Of a stretch of DNA of 64,000 nucleotides, positions 1 through 8,730 are shown in pieces. Location: NCBI RefSeq assembly GCF_007197885.1, contig NZ_VKKG01000004.1:124001-188000 (forward strand). Direction: 5' to 3'. The position numbers were made by a program, and so were the translations under genes. The DNA comes from Tessaracoccus rhinocerotis (GTDB taxonomy: Bacteria; Actinomycetota; Actinomycetes; Propionibacteriales; Propionibacteriaceae). Under the pieces are notes generated by a model. That model was not told where the DNA came from. It searched no databases and saw only the letters and a list, made by a program, of their open reading frames with translations. Positions within the stretch are counted from its first letter, which is position 1, and every line of letters starts with the position of its first letter.

Positions 1-1
1 C

Positions 2-1603
2 CTGCTGCTCGGCCGTTGGATCGAGGCCCGCTCCAAGCAGGAGGCGGGCGCGGCCGTCCGCGCACTCTTGGAGGTCGGCGCCAAACGCGCCAATGTCGTG
101 CGTGACGGCGTGGAGTCCACCGTCGCCGTCGACAGCCTCGCCGTGGGCGACGTCGTCGTCGTGCGCCCGGGTGAGAAGGTCGCGGCCGACGGCGAGGTCG
201 TCGAGGGCCAGTCCGCCGTCGACGCCTCCATCATCACCGGTGAGTCGATGCCGGTGGAGGTCGCGCCCGGCGCCCACGTCGTCGGAGGTTCCCTGAACAC
301 CACCGGCAGACTGCTCGTGCGCGCCACCGCCGTGGGCGCCCAGACCCAGCTCGCCCAGATCGCAAGGCTCGTCGAGGAGGCGCAGACCGACAAGTCCAAC
401 GCCCAGCGCCTCGCCGACAGGGTCACCGGGTGGTTCGTGCCCGCCGTCATCGGCACCGCCGTCGTCACGCTCCTGGTGCACCTCTTGGTGGGCAACGGCC
501 TCACCTTCGCCCTGACCGCCGCGATCGCGGTGCTGATCATCGCGTGCCCCTGCGCACTGGGCCTCGCCACGCCGTCTGCGCTGCTGGCCGGAACGGGGCG
601 GGGCGCGCAGCTCGGCACCGTGATCCGTGGCGCCCAGGCGCTGGAGAAGGCCAGCAAGATCGACACGATCGTCCTCGACAAGACCGGCACGCTCACCACC
701 GGCACCATGGCCGTGCTGGCGGTCGAGGCGGCCGACGGTGTCACCGAGTCCCGGCTGCTGGCCGTCGCCGCCGCAGTTGAGGCCGGTTCCGAGCACCCGA
801 TCGCCCGCGCCGTCGTGGCCCACGCCCGGGCCGCCGGCGTCGACGAGGTGGAGGCAGACGGTTTCCGAATCGTCGCCGGGCACGGCGTCACCGCCAGTGT
901 CCGCATCGACGGCCACACGGGGGATGCCCTCGTCGGCAACTCGCGGCTCGTCACCAACGCTCCGGCAGCCGGCGGCGACGTCGTGGGCAGCGAGGTGCTC
1001 GTTTCCCTCGCCGGCACCTACCTCGGCCGCATCGTCGTCGGCGACGAGCTCAAGCCCGGTGCCGCCGCAGCGATCTCGCGCCTGCGCGAACTCGGCCTGC
1101 GCCCGGTCCTGCTGACCGGCGACAACCGCGCCGCGGCGGAGAAGGTGGCGGCCGAGGCCGGCATCACCGACATCAGCGCCGACGTCCTGCCCCAGGGCAA
1201 GGCGCAGGTGGTCGCCGACCTGCAGGCCCAGGGCCGCAACGTCGCAATGGTGGGCGACGGCGTGAACGACGCCGCAGCCCTCGCCCGGGCGGACCTGGGG
1301 ATCGCCATGGGACAGGGCACCGACGCGGCCATCGCCGCGAGCGACATCACCCTGATGCGCGACGACCTCGCCTCCGTGGTCGACGCCGTCCGCCTGTCCC
1401 GCGCCACCGACCGCACCATCAAGTCCAACCTGGTGTGGGCGTTCGCCTACAACGTGGCGGCCATCCCGATCGCGGCCCTCGGGCTGCTGACGCCGATGAT
1501 CGCGGGCGCGGCCATGGCCTTCTCCAGCGTGTTCGTGGTGCTCAACAGCCTGCGGCTCAAGGCGTTCCGGGCGGAGCGTCGGCCCACTGCGGCGCGGCGC
1601 TGA
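2..1603 (+). CDS. copA: Copper-translocating P-type ATPase (P1B-1), 5'-truncated by the window
   Basis: Exports Cu(I) across the cytoplasmic membrane using ATP. The frame is open from base 2, so the N-terminal metal-binding domain and first helices lie outside the window. Visible in order: the actuator loop with ITGES (about 229-249), the transmembrane metal site CPC (545-553), the phosphorylation motif DKTGT (about 677), the SEHPIARA nucleotide-domain motif, and the hinge GDGVNDAAALARAD. The last two helices carry AYN and MAFSS, the Tyr-Asn and Met-x-x-Ser-Ser pattern of Cu(I) ATPases. The gene ends in TGA followed by a short hairpin. No chaperone or regulator gene for it is visible downstream; any would lie upstream of the window. 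Family is certain; copper specificity follows from the motifs. Confidence 0.93.
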   Translation: MLLGRWIEARSKQEAGAAVRALLEVGAKRANVVRDGVESTVAVDSLAVGDVVVVRPGEKVAADGEVVEGQSAVDASIITGESMPVEVAPGAHVVGGSLNTTGRLLVRATAVGAQTQLAQIARLVEEAQTDKSNAQRLADRVTGWFVPAVIGTAVVTLLVHLLVGNGLTFALTAAIAVLIIACPCALGLATPSALLAGTGRGAQLGTVIRGAQALEKASKIDTIVLDKTGTLTTGTMAVLAVEAADGVTESRLLAVAAAVEAGSEHPIARAVVAHARAAGVDEVEADGFRIVAGHGVTASVRIDGHTGDALVGNSRLVTNAPAAGGDVVGSEVLVSLAGTYLGRIVVGDELKPGAAAAISRLRELGLRPVLLTGDNRAAAEKVAAEAGITDISADVLPQGKAQVVADLQAQGRNVAMVGDGVNDAAALARADLGIAMGQGTDAAIAASDITLMRDDLASVVDAVRLSRATDRTIKSNLVWAFAYNVAAIPIAALGLLTPMIAGAAMAFSSVFVVLNSLRLKAFRAERRPTAARR

Positions 1604-1627
1604 GGAACCGGCTCCCGTAGCAGGAAT

Positions 1628-1642
1628 CTGAGAGATTCTCAG
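1628..1642 (+). terminator. Short hairpin after copA
   Basis: CTGAGA and TCTCAG form a perfect 6-bp stem with a 3-nt loop, 25 nt after the copA stop and followed by an A/T-rich stretch. It is a weak candidate terminator just upstream of the predicted rpf promoter. Confidence 0.4.
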
Positions 1643-1649
1643 AAAGAGT

Positions 1650-1678
1650 TTGGGATTCATTCAGGTTCGGGTTAACCT
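1650..1678 (+). promoter_or_regulatory. Predicted promoter of the rpf gene
   Basis: A -35 like TTGGGA (1650-1655) and a -10 TAACCT (1673-1678) are separated by 17 bp, about 54 bp before the start codon. The -10 lies inside a small inverted repeat (AGGTT / AACCT). No c-di-AMP riboswitch signature was recognised in the short leader. Confidence 0.45.
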
Positions 1679-1731
1679 GATGAGGCCGGACAACTCCGGC
1701 ACCACCTCAGATTCACTGGAGTAGTACCTGT

Positions 1732-2892
1732 ATGGCCAAGAAGATCTGGATCCCCGTAGCCGCCGGCACCGCCGCGCTGGCACTGGTCGGCACGGCTGGG
1801 GTCGCCACCGCGCTGCACAAGAATGACGTGGTCCTCGTCGTCGACGGCGTCGCCACCTCGATGGCCGTCCGCGAGGACACCGTCGCCGAGGTCCTCGAGC
1901 TCGAGGGCATCAACGTCGGCGAGCACGACGTGGTCCTGCCGGCGCAGGAGTCCACCATCACCCAGGACATGGAGATCACCGTCAACTACGGCCGGCCGCT
2001 GGAGGTCACGGTCGACGGCGTGAAGCGCGAGGTGTGGACCACCGCGCAGACGCTCGACGAGGCACTCAGCTACCTGAACCTCAACGCGGAAGACTCCAAG
2101 TACTCCACCTCCCGTTCGTCGGCCATCGGCCGTGAGGGCCTCTCGGTCGAGATCGCCACCGCCAAGGACGTGACGCTCACGGTCGCGGGGAAGCCCTCGC
2201 AGCTGACCATCGCCGGCACCGTCGGCGACGTGCTCGCCGAGGCCGGCGTCGCCCCGGACGAGGACGACAAGCTCACCCCCGCCCCGGAAACCGAGCTGGC
2301 CGACGGCATGGAGATCACCTTCGTCGCCGTCGAGACCAAGGCCCGCACCGAGATGACCCCGATCGCGTTCGAGAAGCGCGAGGTGAAGTCCGACGAACTC
2401 ACCAAGGGCACGGAGAAGGTCACCACCAAGGGCGTCGAGGGCTCCTTCCGCGAGACGTGGACCGACACCTACGAGGACGGGGTCCTGGTGGACTCCACCC
2501 TCGCCGAGAAGGTCGTCTCCGTGCAGCCCGTGCACCAGATGACCACGATCGGCACCAAGGTCGTCGCCCCGCCGCCGGCCCCCGCCTCGGACTCATCCTC
2601 GGCCTCCTCCTCCGACTCCGGATCCTCCTCCTCGTCCTCCTCCGGCGCCGGCCTCAACCTGGCCCGGGAGGCGATGTGGACGCGGATCGCGCAGTGCGAG
2701 TCCACCAACCGCTGGAACATCAACACCGGCAACGGCTACTACGGCGGCCTCCAGTTCGACCTGCAGACCTGGCGCTCCGTCAACGGCCAGGACTTCGCCG
2801 CCTACCCGCACCAGGCAACCCGCGCCGAGCAGATCACGGTCGCCAACCGCCTCTACGCAATCCGCGGCACCCAGCCCTGGAGCTGCGCCTGA
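1732..2892 (+). CDS. rpfB: Resuscitation-promoting factor, RpfB-like
   Basis: A 386-aa secreted peptidoglycan lytic transglycosylase that helps restart growth of dormant actinobacteria. An N-terminal Lys-Lys and hydrophobic segment (residues 3-27) gives a signal peptide or anchor. It is followed by DUF348 (YabE-type) repeats over about residues 33-200, a G5 domain at about 205-280 (with KVTTKGVEGSFRETW), a Ser-rich linker near 284-306, and the Rpf catalytic domain at about 308-386. The catalytic Glu sits in IAQCESTNRWNINTGNGYYG and the protein ends on the conserved Cys of QPWSCA. The domain order DUF348-G5-Rpf is that of RpfB. The start is an ATG about 10 nt after a GGAG. In mycobacteria RpfB works with the endopeptidase RipA; no partner is visible here. 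Confidence 0.95.
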   Translation: MAKKIWIPVAAGTAALALVGTAGVATALHKNDVVLVVDGVATSMAVREDTVAEVLELEGINVGEHDVVLPAQESTITQDMEITVNYGRPLEVTVDGVKREVWTTAQTLDEALSYLNLNAEDSKYSTSRSSAIGREGLSVEIATAKDVTLTVAGKPSQLTIAGTVGDVLAEAGVAPDEDDKLTPAPETELADGMEITFVAVETKARTEMTPIAFEKREVKSDELTKGTEKVTTKGVEGSFRETWTDTYEDGVLVDSTLAEKVVSVQPVHQMTTIGTKVVAPPPAPASDSSSASSSDSGSSSSSSSGAGLNLAREAMWTRIAQCESTNRWNINTGNGYYGGLQFDLQTWRSVNGQDFAAYPHQATRAEQITVANRLYAIRGTQPWSCA

Positions 2893-2912
2893 GGAAACAG
2901 GCATGGTTTTTG

Positions 2913-3035
2913 ACCGCTGATCGCGGTTCAATTGGACTGTCGGCCCCCGGCGAGTGTTCCCCCGCACCGCCGGGGTCCGGCTTATCCGCACGCAAGTGCG
3001 GAGGAGGCACTGCCCACGAAAGTGGTGCAGTGCCT
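2913..3035. terminator. Cluster of four hairpins between convergent genes
   Basis: The 154-nt gap between rpfB (+) and an oxidoreductase (-) holds four successive stems: ACCGC/GCGGT (2913-2927), CCCCGGCG/CGCCGGGG (2945-2975), TCCGCAC/GTGCGGA with a GCAA loop (2985-3002), and AGGCACTG/CAGTGCCT (3005-3035) with an inner CCAC-GAAA-GTGG. The last two have GNRA-type loops. A bidirectional terminator is the simplest reading; a small structured RNA is the alternative. Confidence 0.5.
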
Positions 3036-3046
3036 TCCTGTGCTCG

Positions 3047-4063
3047 TCAGGGCACCTGCCGCAGTGACTCCTCCATCGTCTCGACGATCGCCACGGTCTC
3101 GGCCAGCGGCAGCAGGTCCGACTCGCGCCTGCCGTCGCTGACCAACCCTGCGAAGTGTGCGGCCTGGAACGCCAGGCCCTCGTGTCCCTGGATCTCCGGA
3201 TCGGCCGACGTCTCGGGCTCGCCCTCGCGCGGGACCCAGAGGATCGGTGAGGGCCCGTAGAAGCCGTTGGCGAGTTCGACGGTGGCGTCGGAACCGCTGA
3301 TGGCTCCGCGGGTGGGGGTGCGCGCGTGCAAGGTGGTGTTCAGCACCGCGTGGGCGTGCGGATGCTCGGCGTAGCCGTCGAGGACCATCGAGACCTGGCG
3401 GTCCACCCCGGTCTCGGCGCGGGTGCCGGTGGCATGGATGCTGCCGGGCGTGCCGAGCACGAACGAGGCGAACGAGACGGGGTAGACACCCAGGTCCAGC
3501 ATCGCGCCCCCGGCCAGGGCCGGGTTGTAGAGCCGGTGCTCGGGGTCGAGCGGGAAGTACTGGCCGTGGTCGGCGGTGAGGACCTCGAGCTCACCGAAGG
3601 CGCCGTCGGCCAGCAACTGGCGGATGATGTCGTAGTGGGGCAGGAACCGGGCCCACATCGCCTCCATGAGCGTCACGTCGGCCTCGCGGGCGGCCTGCAC
3701 CACGCGTCGGGCCTCCGCGGCGGTCGGGGTGAACGCCTTCTCCACGAGGACGTGCTTGCCGGCGGCGATCGCCAACAGCGCCTGCTCGGCGTGGTGGCTG
3801 TGCGGTGAGGCCACGTAGACGGCGTCGACGTCGTCGTCGGCCACCAGTTCCTCGTAGGTGCCGTAGTGGCGCGGGATGTCGAAGCGGGCGACGAAGTCTG
3901 CGGAGCGCTCGGCCGAGCGCGACCCGACGGCGACGATCTCCTGCCGGGTGTGCTTGCGGAGGGCGTCGGCGAACGCGGTGGCGATGCCGCCGGGGGCAAG
4001 GATGCCCCAGCGGATCGTCGGCGCCTCGGATGGGTGCGGGGTGCGGGGCAGCGGAAGACTCAT
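3047..4063 (-). CDS. Gfo/Idh/MocA-family NAD(P)-dependent oxidoreductase
   Basis: A 338-aa cytosolic dehydrogenase of the Gfo/Idh/MocA family, which oxidises or reduces sugars, inositols or diols with NAD(P). The Rossmann motif GILAPGGIATAF lies near residues 20-31. The catalytic Lys motif is EKAFT (residue about 110), in place of the common EKP. MEAMWARFLP and the C-terminal alpha/beta domain with LDLGVYPVSFA resemble the dihydrodiol dehydrogenase branch. The substrate cannot be told from sequence. The gene is monocistronic: it converges with rpfB and is separated by about 90 nt from the upstream glycosyltransferase. Confidence 0.88.
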   Translation of the reverse strand: MSLPLPRTPHPSEAPTIRWGILAPGGIATAFADALRKHTRQEIVAVGSRSAERSADFVARFDIPRHYGTYEELVADDDVDAVYVASPHSHHAEQALLAIAAGKHVLVEKAFTPTAAEARRVVQAAREADVTLMEAMWARFLPHYDIIRQLLADGAFGELEVLTADHGQYFPLDPEHRLYNPALAGGAMLDLGVYPVSFASFVLGTPGSIHATGTRAETGVDRQVSMVLDGYAEHPHAHAVLNTTLHARTPTRGAISGSDATVELANGFYGPSPILWVPREGEPETSADPEIQGHEGLAFQAAHFAGLVSDGRRESDLLPLAETVAIVETMEESLRQVP

Positions 4064-4150
4064 GGGCCAACCCTAGTGACCGCGGGCCCCGCGTGACGTG
4101 GTGACCACAGTCCGCGGCCCACCCCGGCGACGCATGCCGGAGGGGGTGGG

Positions 4151-5452
4151 TCAGGCGGCGACGGCGTCGCGGATGGCCGCGACCTCGCCGTAGAGCCGCA
4201 GCATCTCGTTCGCCTGCGACTCGATGCTCCACTGTCCGGCCAGCCGCTTCGAAGTCGCCGACGCCTCGGCCATCCAGGCCTCGTCGTCGAGGCGGTCGAT
4301 CACGCGCAGCAACGCGGCCGCCATCGAGGCCGGCGTGGGTCGTGCCAGTTCGCCGTTGACGCCGGGCTCGATGACCAGCGTGAGTCCCGGGTCGACCGAG
4401 ACGATCGGCAGGCCGGCGAGAGCCGCCTCGTGCAGCACGAGGGCCTGCGTGTCGGTCTGGCTCGGGAAGGCGAACACGTCGGCCATCGCGTAGAAGGCGC
4501 CGAGCAGGTCGCGCGGCTGCTCGCCCGGGAGGATCACCTTGCCTGTGGCGCGGGCATCGCCGAGGGCGCGCTTGATGCGGGGGTGCTGCTGCCAGTCGCC
4601 CACCACCATCAACCGGGCGTCGGGACGTTGGGTGGAAACCAGCGAGAATGCGTTGACCAGGAGGGGGAGGTCCTTCTCCGGGGCGATGCGGCCGGCGTAG
4701 AGCACGAGCGGGCCGTCGGGCTTCGGGATCGGCGGGGGACCGGGCGGCAGGGCGTCGACCCCGTTGGGGACGACGACGACGTTCGCCCCGGGTGCGATCT
4801 CGCGGCAGCGGGCGGCGGTCTTCGGCGACGGCGAGGTGATCAGGTCCGCGGTCTCCAGCATCTTCTGGCAGATGCCCAGCAGCGAGGCGGTGGACTTCCC
4901 GCGGTCCTCGAAGCGGATCACGGCGGCGCGCAGGTCCTGGGAGTCGAACAGCTCACCGCGGGAGAGGCCCATGAAGGCCTTCACCACCTGCGTCAGTAGC
5001 GGCAGGATCGCGGCGTAGTGGTTGGCGTAGGCGTCGAAGTCGGTGTGCCACGTCAGCATCAGCGGGATGCCCAGGCGCTTGGCCGCCCACACCCCGAGCA
5101 CGCCCACCGGGCCGAAGCCGTGGACGTGGATGACGTCCGGCCTGATGCGGCCGATCTCGTCGATGGTGCGCTCGAAGTGGCGGCCGTTCGCGACCCGGGT
5201 GGGCAGGCTCGGGACCCGCACGGACGGGAGCCGGATCTCCGTGCGGCCCTCACGACCGAAGTGCGGGTTCGGCCCCTTCGCGCGGGGCGCGACGACGACG
5301 GTCTCGTGTCCGGCGTCGAGCAGGTTGCCCTCGAGTTGTTGCACCGCGAACATCAGCCCGTTGCTGCCGGGGCCGTAGTTGTCGGTGAACTGGGCCACCT
5401 TGAGCCGACGCGGTGACGCGTCGGGCGGTAGCTGGCTGATCACCCTCGTCAC
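4151..5452 (-). CDS. GT4-family glycosyltransferase
   Basis: A 433-aa GT-B fold retaining glycosyltransferase, of the type that adds mannose or glucose to lipid or glycan acceptors of the actinobacterial envelope. The N-terminal domain carries FTDNYGPGSNG and DVIHVHGFGPVG. The C-terminal donor-binding domain has LYAGRIAPEKDLPLLV and the nucleotide-sugar E-x7-E region (HEAALAGLPIVSVDPG, then EPGVNGEL). It is closest in style to GDP-mannose-dependent alpha-mannosyltransferases, but the donor is not proven. The GTG start overlaps the cydC stop by 4 nt (GTGA), so it is very likely translated as the last gene of the cytochrome bd operon, which is unexpected for an envelope enzyme. Confidence 0.88.
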   Translation of the reverse strand: MTRVISQLPPDASPRRLKVAQFTDNYGPGSNGLMFAVQQLEGNLLDAGHETVVVAPRAKGPNPHFGREGRTEIRLPSVRVPSLPTRVANGRHFERTIDEIGRIRPDVIHVHGFGPVGVLGVWAAKRLGIPLMLTWHTDFDAYANHYAAILPLLTQVVKAFMGLSRGELFDSQDLRAAVIRFEDRGKSTASLLGICQKMLETADLITSPSPKTAARCREIAPGANVVVVPNGVDALPPGPPPIPKPDGPLVLYAGRIAPEKDLPLLVNAFSLVSTQRPDARLMVVGDWQQHPRIKRALGDARATGKVILPGEQPRDLLGAFYAMADVFAFPSQTDTQALVLHEAALAGLPIVSVDPGLTLVIEPGVNGELARPTPASMAAALLRVIDRLDDEAWMAEASATSKRLAGQWSIESQANEMLRLYGEVAAIRDAVAA

Positions 5453-7110
5453 TCTAGCGAACGGGGCGGTTCGAGAACGTCAGGCCCCGGTCCCGTCGCA
5501 GGGTGGCCCTGGGTGGTACCCCGCGGGTCGATGAGCTCGTGGACCCGGTCGCAGCGGCCGACCACCGCCGCGTCGTGGGTGAGCACCAGCAAGGCCTGAC
5601 CGGAGGTGGCCGCGAAGATGTCGTTGACGAGGCGCTCGGCGGTCTCGTGGTCCAGGTGCTCGGTGGGCTCGTCGAGGATGAGGAGGTCGCGCTCGTCGGC
5701 CACGACGCGGGCGAACGCCAGGCGGCGTCTCTCGCCGCCGGAGAGCCCGGTGCCGCCCTCCCCGAGGACACGGTCGGGGTCCAGGTCGTCCAGCCCGGCC
5801 CGGGTGAGGGCCGCGGACACCTGCTCGGGGGTGGCGTCCTTGTTCCCGATCCGGACGTTCTCGGCCACCGACGTCGCGAACACGTGCGCGTCCTGGGCCA
5901 GGTAGCCGACTCTCCCGCCGCGCGCGATCCGACCCACCACGGGCGGGACCAGGCCCATCACGGTGGCGGCGACGGTGGTCTTGCCCACGCCCGAGGGGCC
6001 CACCAGCGCCACCCGCTCGCCGGGGCGGACGCGCAGGTCGAGTCCGGAGAACAGCGCGGGCGCGCCGGGCCAGCCGATGGTGACGTCGTCCAGCACGAGC
6101 CCCTCGCCGGACGCGTCGGCGGGGACGGCGTCGCCGCTGCCGACGTCGGGGGCGTCCAGGGTCTCGGCGACCCGCTGGAGCGCGGCCCGGGAGCGCGTCC
6201 AGGTCTGGGCGGCCTGGGTGAAGGTATTCAGGACCTCGTGCAGCGCCAGTGGGGTCAGCACCAGCACGGCGAGGTGGCGGGGGTCGAGGCTGCCGTCGAC
6301 CAGCGCGGGCGTCCCGATCAGCAGCGCCGCGACGACTGCCGCCCCGGCCGCGAGCAGTTGGCCGGCGCCTGCGATGCCGCGCACCCACGCGCCCCGGGCC
6401 TCCTGGGTGCGCAGATCGTCGTCCACGGCCAGCACCCGGGCCAGCGCCTGGTCGGTGGCGCCGTAGGCGGCCAGGTCCCGCGCCGTGCGGGAGAACTCGC
6501 GCACGCCGTCGGCGAGGCGGCCGCGGGTGGGCACGGACTCGAGGTCGATTCGCAGGGTCGCGCGCTGTGCCAGGTAGGGCACGCCGACCCCGCCCAACGC
6601 CGCCGTCGCCAACAGCACCAGCGCCGAGGGGAGGTTGAACGTGGCGAGGATCACGGTGGTGGCCGTGACCACCAGCGACGCCGACAGCACCGGGATCACG
6701 ACGCGGACCACGACGTCCTGGATGGCCGCGACGTCGGAGACGATCCGGGTGAGGAGGTCGCCGCGTCGACGACCGATCAGGGTGGTGCCGGCCAGCTTGT
6801 CGTAGACGCGGATGCGCAGCGCGGACTGCATCCGCAGCACGAGGTCGTGCCCGACGATCCGCTCGGCGTACCGGGTGACGCCGCGCGAGATCCCGAACGC
6901 GCGCACAAGCACGGCCGCGGCCTGCAGGTACAGCACCGGCGGCGCCATGGCGGCGAAGCTGATCAACCAGGCGGCCACCCCCATCAGCGCCACCGACGAC
7001 ATCGACGACAGCGCGGCCAGCAGGGTGGCCAGTGCGAACCGGCGCCGACCCTTCGGCACCGCCCGCAACAGCTCCCGGACCAGCTCCCACTGCCCGCTGC
7101 GCCCGCTCAT
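5449..7110 (-). CDS. cydC: Thiol reductant ABC exporter, CydC subunit
   Basis: A 553-aa half-transporter with an N-terminal six-helix membrane domain and a C-terminal ATPase. With CydD it forms the heterodimer that exports cysteine and glutathione, or affects haem handling, and is needed to assemble cytochrome bd. Walker A is GPSGVGKTT, the signature is LSGGERRR, and Walker B is LLILDEPTEH. It overlaps cydD by 4 nt upstream and the GT4 gene by 4 nt downstream. Its position directly after cydA, cydB and cydD settles the assignment over a general drug exporter. Confidence 0.92.
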   Translation of the reverse strand: MSGRSGQWELVRELLRAVPKGRRRFALATLLAALSSMSSVALMGVAAWLISFAAMAPPVLYLQAAAVLVRAFGISRGVTRYAERIVGHDLVLRMQSALRIRVYDKLAGTTLIGRRRGDLLTRIVSDVAAIQDVVVRVVIPVLSASLVVTATTVILATFNLPSALVLLATAALGGVGVPYLAQRATLRIDLESVPTRGRLADGVREFSRTARDLAAYGATDQALARVLAVDDDLRTQEARGAWVRGIAGAGQLLAAGAAVVAALLIGTPALVDGSLDPRHLAVLVLTPLALHEVLNTFTQAAQTWTRSRAALQRVAETLDAPDVGSGDAVPADASGEGLVLDDVTIGWPGAPALFSGLDLRVRPGERVALVGPSGVGKTTVAATVMGLVPPVVGRIARGGRVGYLAQDAHVFATSVAENVRIGNKDATPEQVSAALTRAGLDDLDPDRVLGEGGTGLSGGERRRLAFARVVADERDLLILDEPTEHLDHETAERLVNDIFAATSGQALLVLTHDAAVVGRCDRVHELIDPRGTTQGHPATGPGPDVLEPPRSLE

Positions 7111-8726
7111 GAGACCGGCTCCAGGGCGACGACGCGGTCGGCCGCGGCCAGCACGGCGGGCCGGTGCGTGACCACCAGGGCGCCCACGCCAGTGGCTCGG
7201 ACGGCGTCGATCACGGTGGCCTCGCTGTCGGCGTCCAGGCCGGCCGTGGGCTCGTCGAGGACCAGCAGGCGGGTGCTGCCGGAGCGGATCCGCAGCAGGG
7301 CCCGCGCCACCGCGACGCGCCGCCGCTCGCCGCCGGAGAGGCCCTCGCCGTCGTCGCCCACCTGCTTGTCGGCAGGGAAGTCGGCGCCGGCCGCGCGCAG
7401 GGCCGCGGCCACGTCGTCGGGTCCGGCGGCCGGGTCACCGAGCAGGACGTTGTCCGCGACGGTGCCGTGCACCAGGCCGGGATCCTGCGAGACCCATGCC
7501 ACCTGGCGACGCCACCCGGCCACGTCGCAGTCGGCGAGGTCGAGGTCTCCCAGCAGCACCCGGCCGCCGTCGGGCACCAGGAAGCCGAGCAGCAGCGCGA
7601 GGAGCGTGGACTTTCCCGAGCCGGAGGCGCCGCTGAGCGCCACCACCTCGCCCGGCTCCAGCTGCAGGGAGAACCCGGCCAGCGCCGGGGACGCGGCGCC
7701 GGGGTAGGTGAAGCTGACGTCGTCGAGGACGATCGGCTCCTCCCGGAGCGCGGGCGGGGGTGTGGTGCCGGTGGCCGCAGGCGCGCCGTCGATGACGTCG
7801 AACGCCGCCTCGGCCGCCGCTACCCCGTCCACGGAGTCGTGGAAGTGGACGCCCACCTGCCGCACGGGCAGGAACGCCTCCGGCGCGAGGACCAGTACGA
7901 ACAGCGCGGCCTCGAATCCGACGTCGCCGTAGACCAGGCGGAAGCCGATCGTGACCGCCACCACGGCCACCGAGAGGGTCGCGAGCAGTTCGAGCGCGAA
8001 CGCGGACAGGAACGAGACGTAGAGCACCCGCATGGTGGCCTGCCGGTACCGCCCCTCGCTGAGCTCGACCCCCTTCCTCTGCGCCCGGGCGCGCGCGAAG
8101 GCCTGCAGCGTGGGGAGCCCTTCGATGAGGTCGGCGAAGTGGTTGGACAGCCGGTCGGCCACGGCGAAGCTGCGGCGGGTCGCCTGCTGCGTCGTCCAGC
8201 CGATGAGCGCCATGAAGATCGGGATCAGCGGCAGGGTGAACGCCACGATCAGGGCCGACGGCCAGTCCGTGACCAGGATCGCGGCCCCCACGATGACCGG
8301 GACCGTCACGGCCAGCCCGAGCTGCGGCAGGTACTTGGAGTAGTAGCCGTCGAGGGCGTCCAACCCGGTGGTGACCACGTGAACCAGCGTCGACGACGAG
8401 GCCCCGCCCGTCGGTCGCGCCGCCCGGGCAGCCAGGACGTCGCGCCGCAGCTGCGACTTCACCGCGGCGGCGGAGCGGTGCGCCAGCCAGGAGTCCAGCC
8501 AGCCCAGCAGCGCCCGGACGCCGAAGACCGCGGCGAGCCCGCCCACCAGCCGACCCCAGCCGGCCGGGACGTCGCCCTCGAACACGGAGGTGATGGCGCG
8601 CGCGAGCAGCCAGGCCTGGGCGACCAGCAGGAACGCAGTCACCACTCCGGACGCCACAGAGGCCACCAGGTACTTCCTGGTGGCCCCGGCGCGTTGCAGG
8701 AGTCTGGGGTGGATGGGTCCGGCCAT
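7107..8726 (-). CDS. cydD: Thiol reductant ABC exporter, CydD subunit
   Basis: A 539-aa membrane-ATPase half-transporter, partner of CydC. It has six predicted helices in the first approximately 300 residues, then a nucleotide-binding domain with Walker A GASGSGKST, signature LSGGERRR and Walker B LLVLDEPTAGLD. The ATG lies 4 nt after the cydB stop, and the 3' end overlaps cydC by 4 nt, so the two subunits are probably translationally coupled. Which of the two is called D follows the usual actinobacterial order cydA-B-D-C. Confidence 0.92.
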   Translation of the reverse strand: MAGPIHPRLLQRAGATRKYLVASVASGVVTAFLLVAQAWLLARAITSVFEGDVPAGWGRLVGGLAAVFGVRALLGWLDSWLAHRSAAAVKSQLRRDVLAARAARPTGGASSSTLVHVVTTGLDALDGYYSKYLPQLGLAVTVPVIVGAAILVTDWPSALIVAFTLPLIPIFMALIGWTTQQATRRSFAVADRLSNHFADLIEGLPTLQAFARARAQRKGVELSEGRYRQATMRVLYVSFLSAFALELLATLSVAVVAVTIGFRLVYGDVGFEAALFVLVLAPEAFLPVRQVGVHFHDSVDGVAAAEAAFDVIDGAPAATGTTPPPALREEPIVLDDVSFTYPGAASPALAGFSLQLEPGEVVALSGASGSGKSTLLALLLGFLVPDGGRVLLGDLDLADCDVAGWRRQVAWVSQDPGLVHGTVADNVLLGDPAAGPDDVAAALRAAGADFPADKQVGDDGEGLSGGERRRVAVARALLRIRSGSTRLLVLDEPTAGLDADSEATVIDAVRATGVGALVVTHRPAVLAAADRVVALEPVS

Positions 8727-8730
8727 GGGA

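Noticed and set aside
1604-1731. Possible c-di-AMP (ydaO-type) riboswitch upstream of rpfB
   Set aside because: The gap is short, a promoter sits within it leaving about 47 nt of leader, and I could not find the conserved ydaO core.
5503-7707. A 734-residue plus-strand open frame opposite cydC and cydD
   Set aside because: Gln/Gly/Arg/His-rich shadow of two clear ABC transporter genes.
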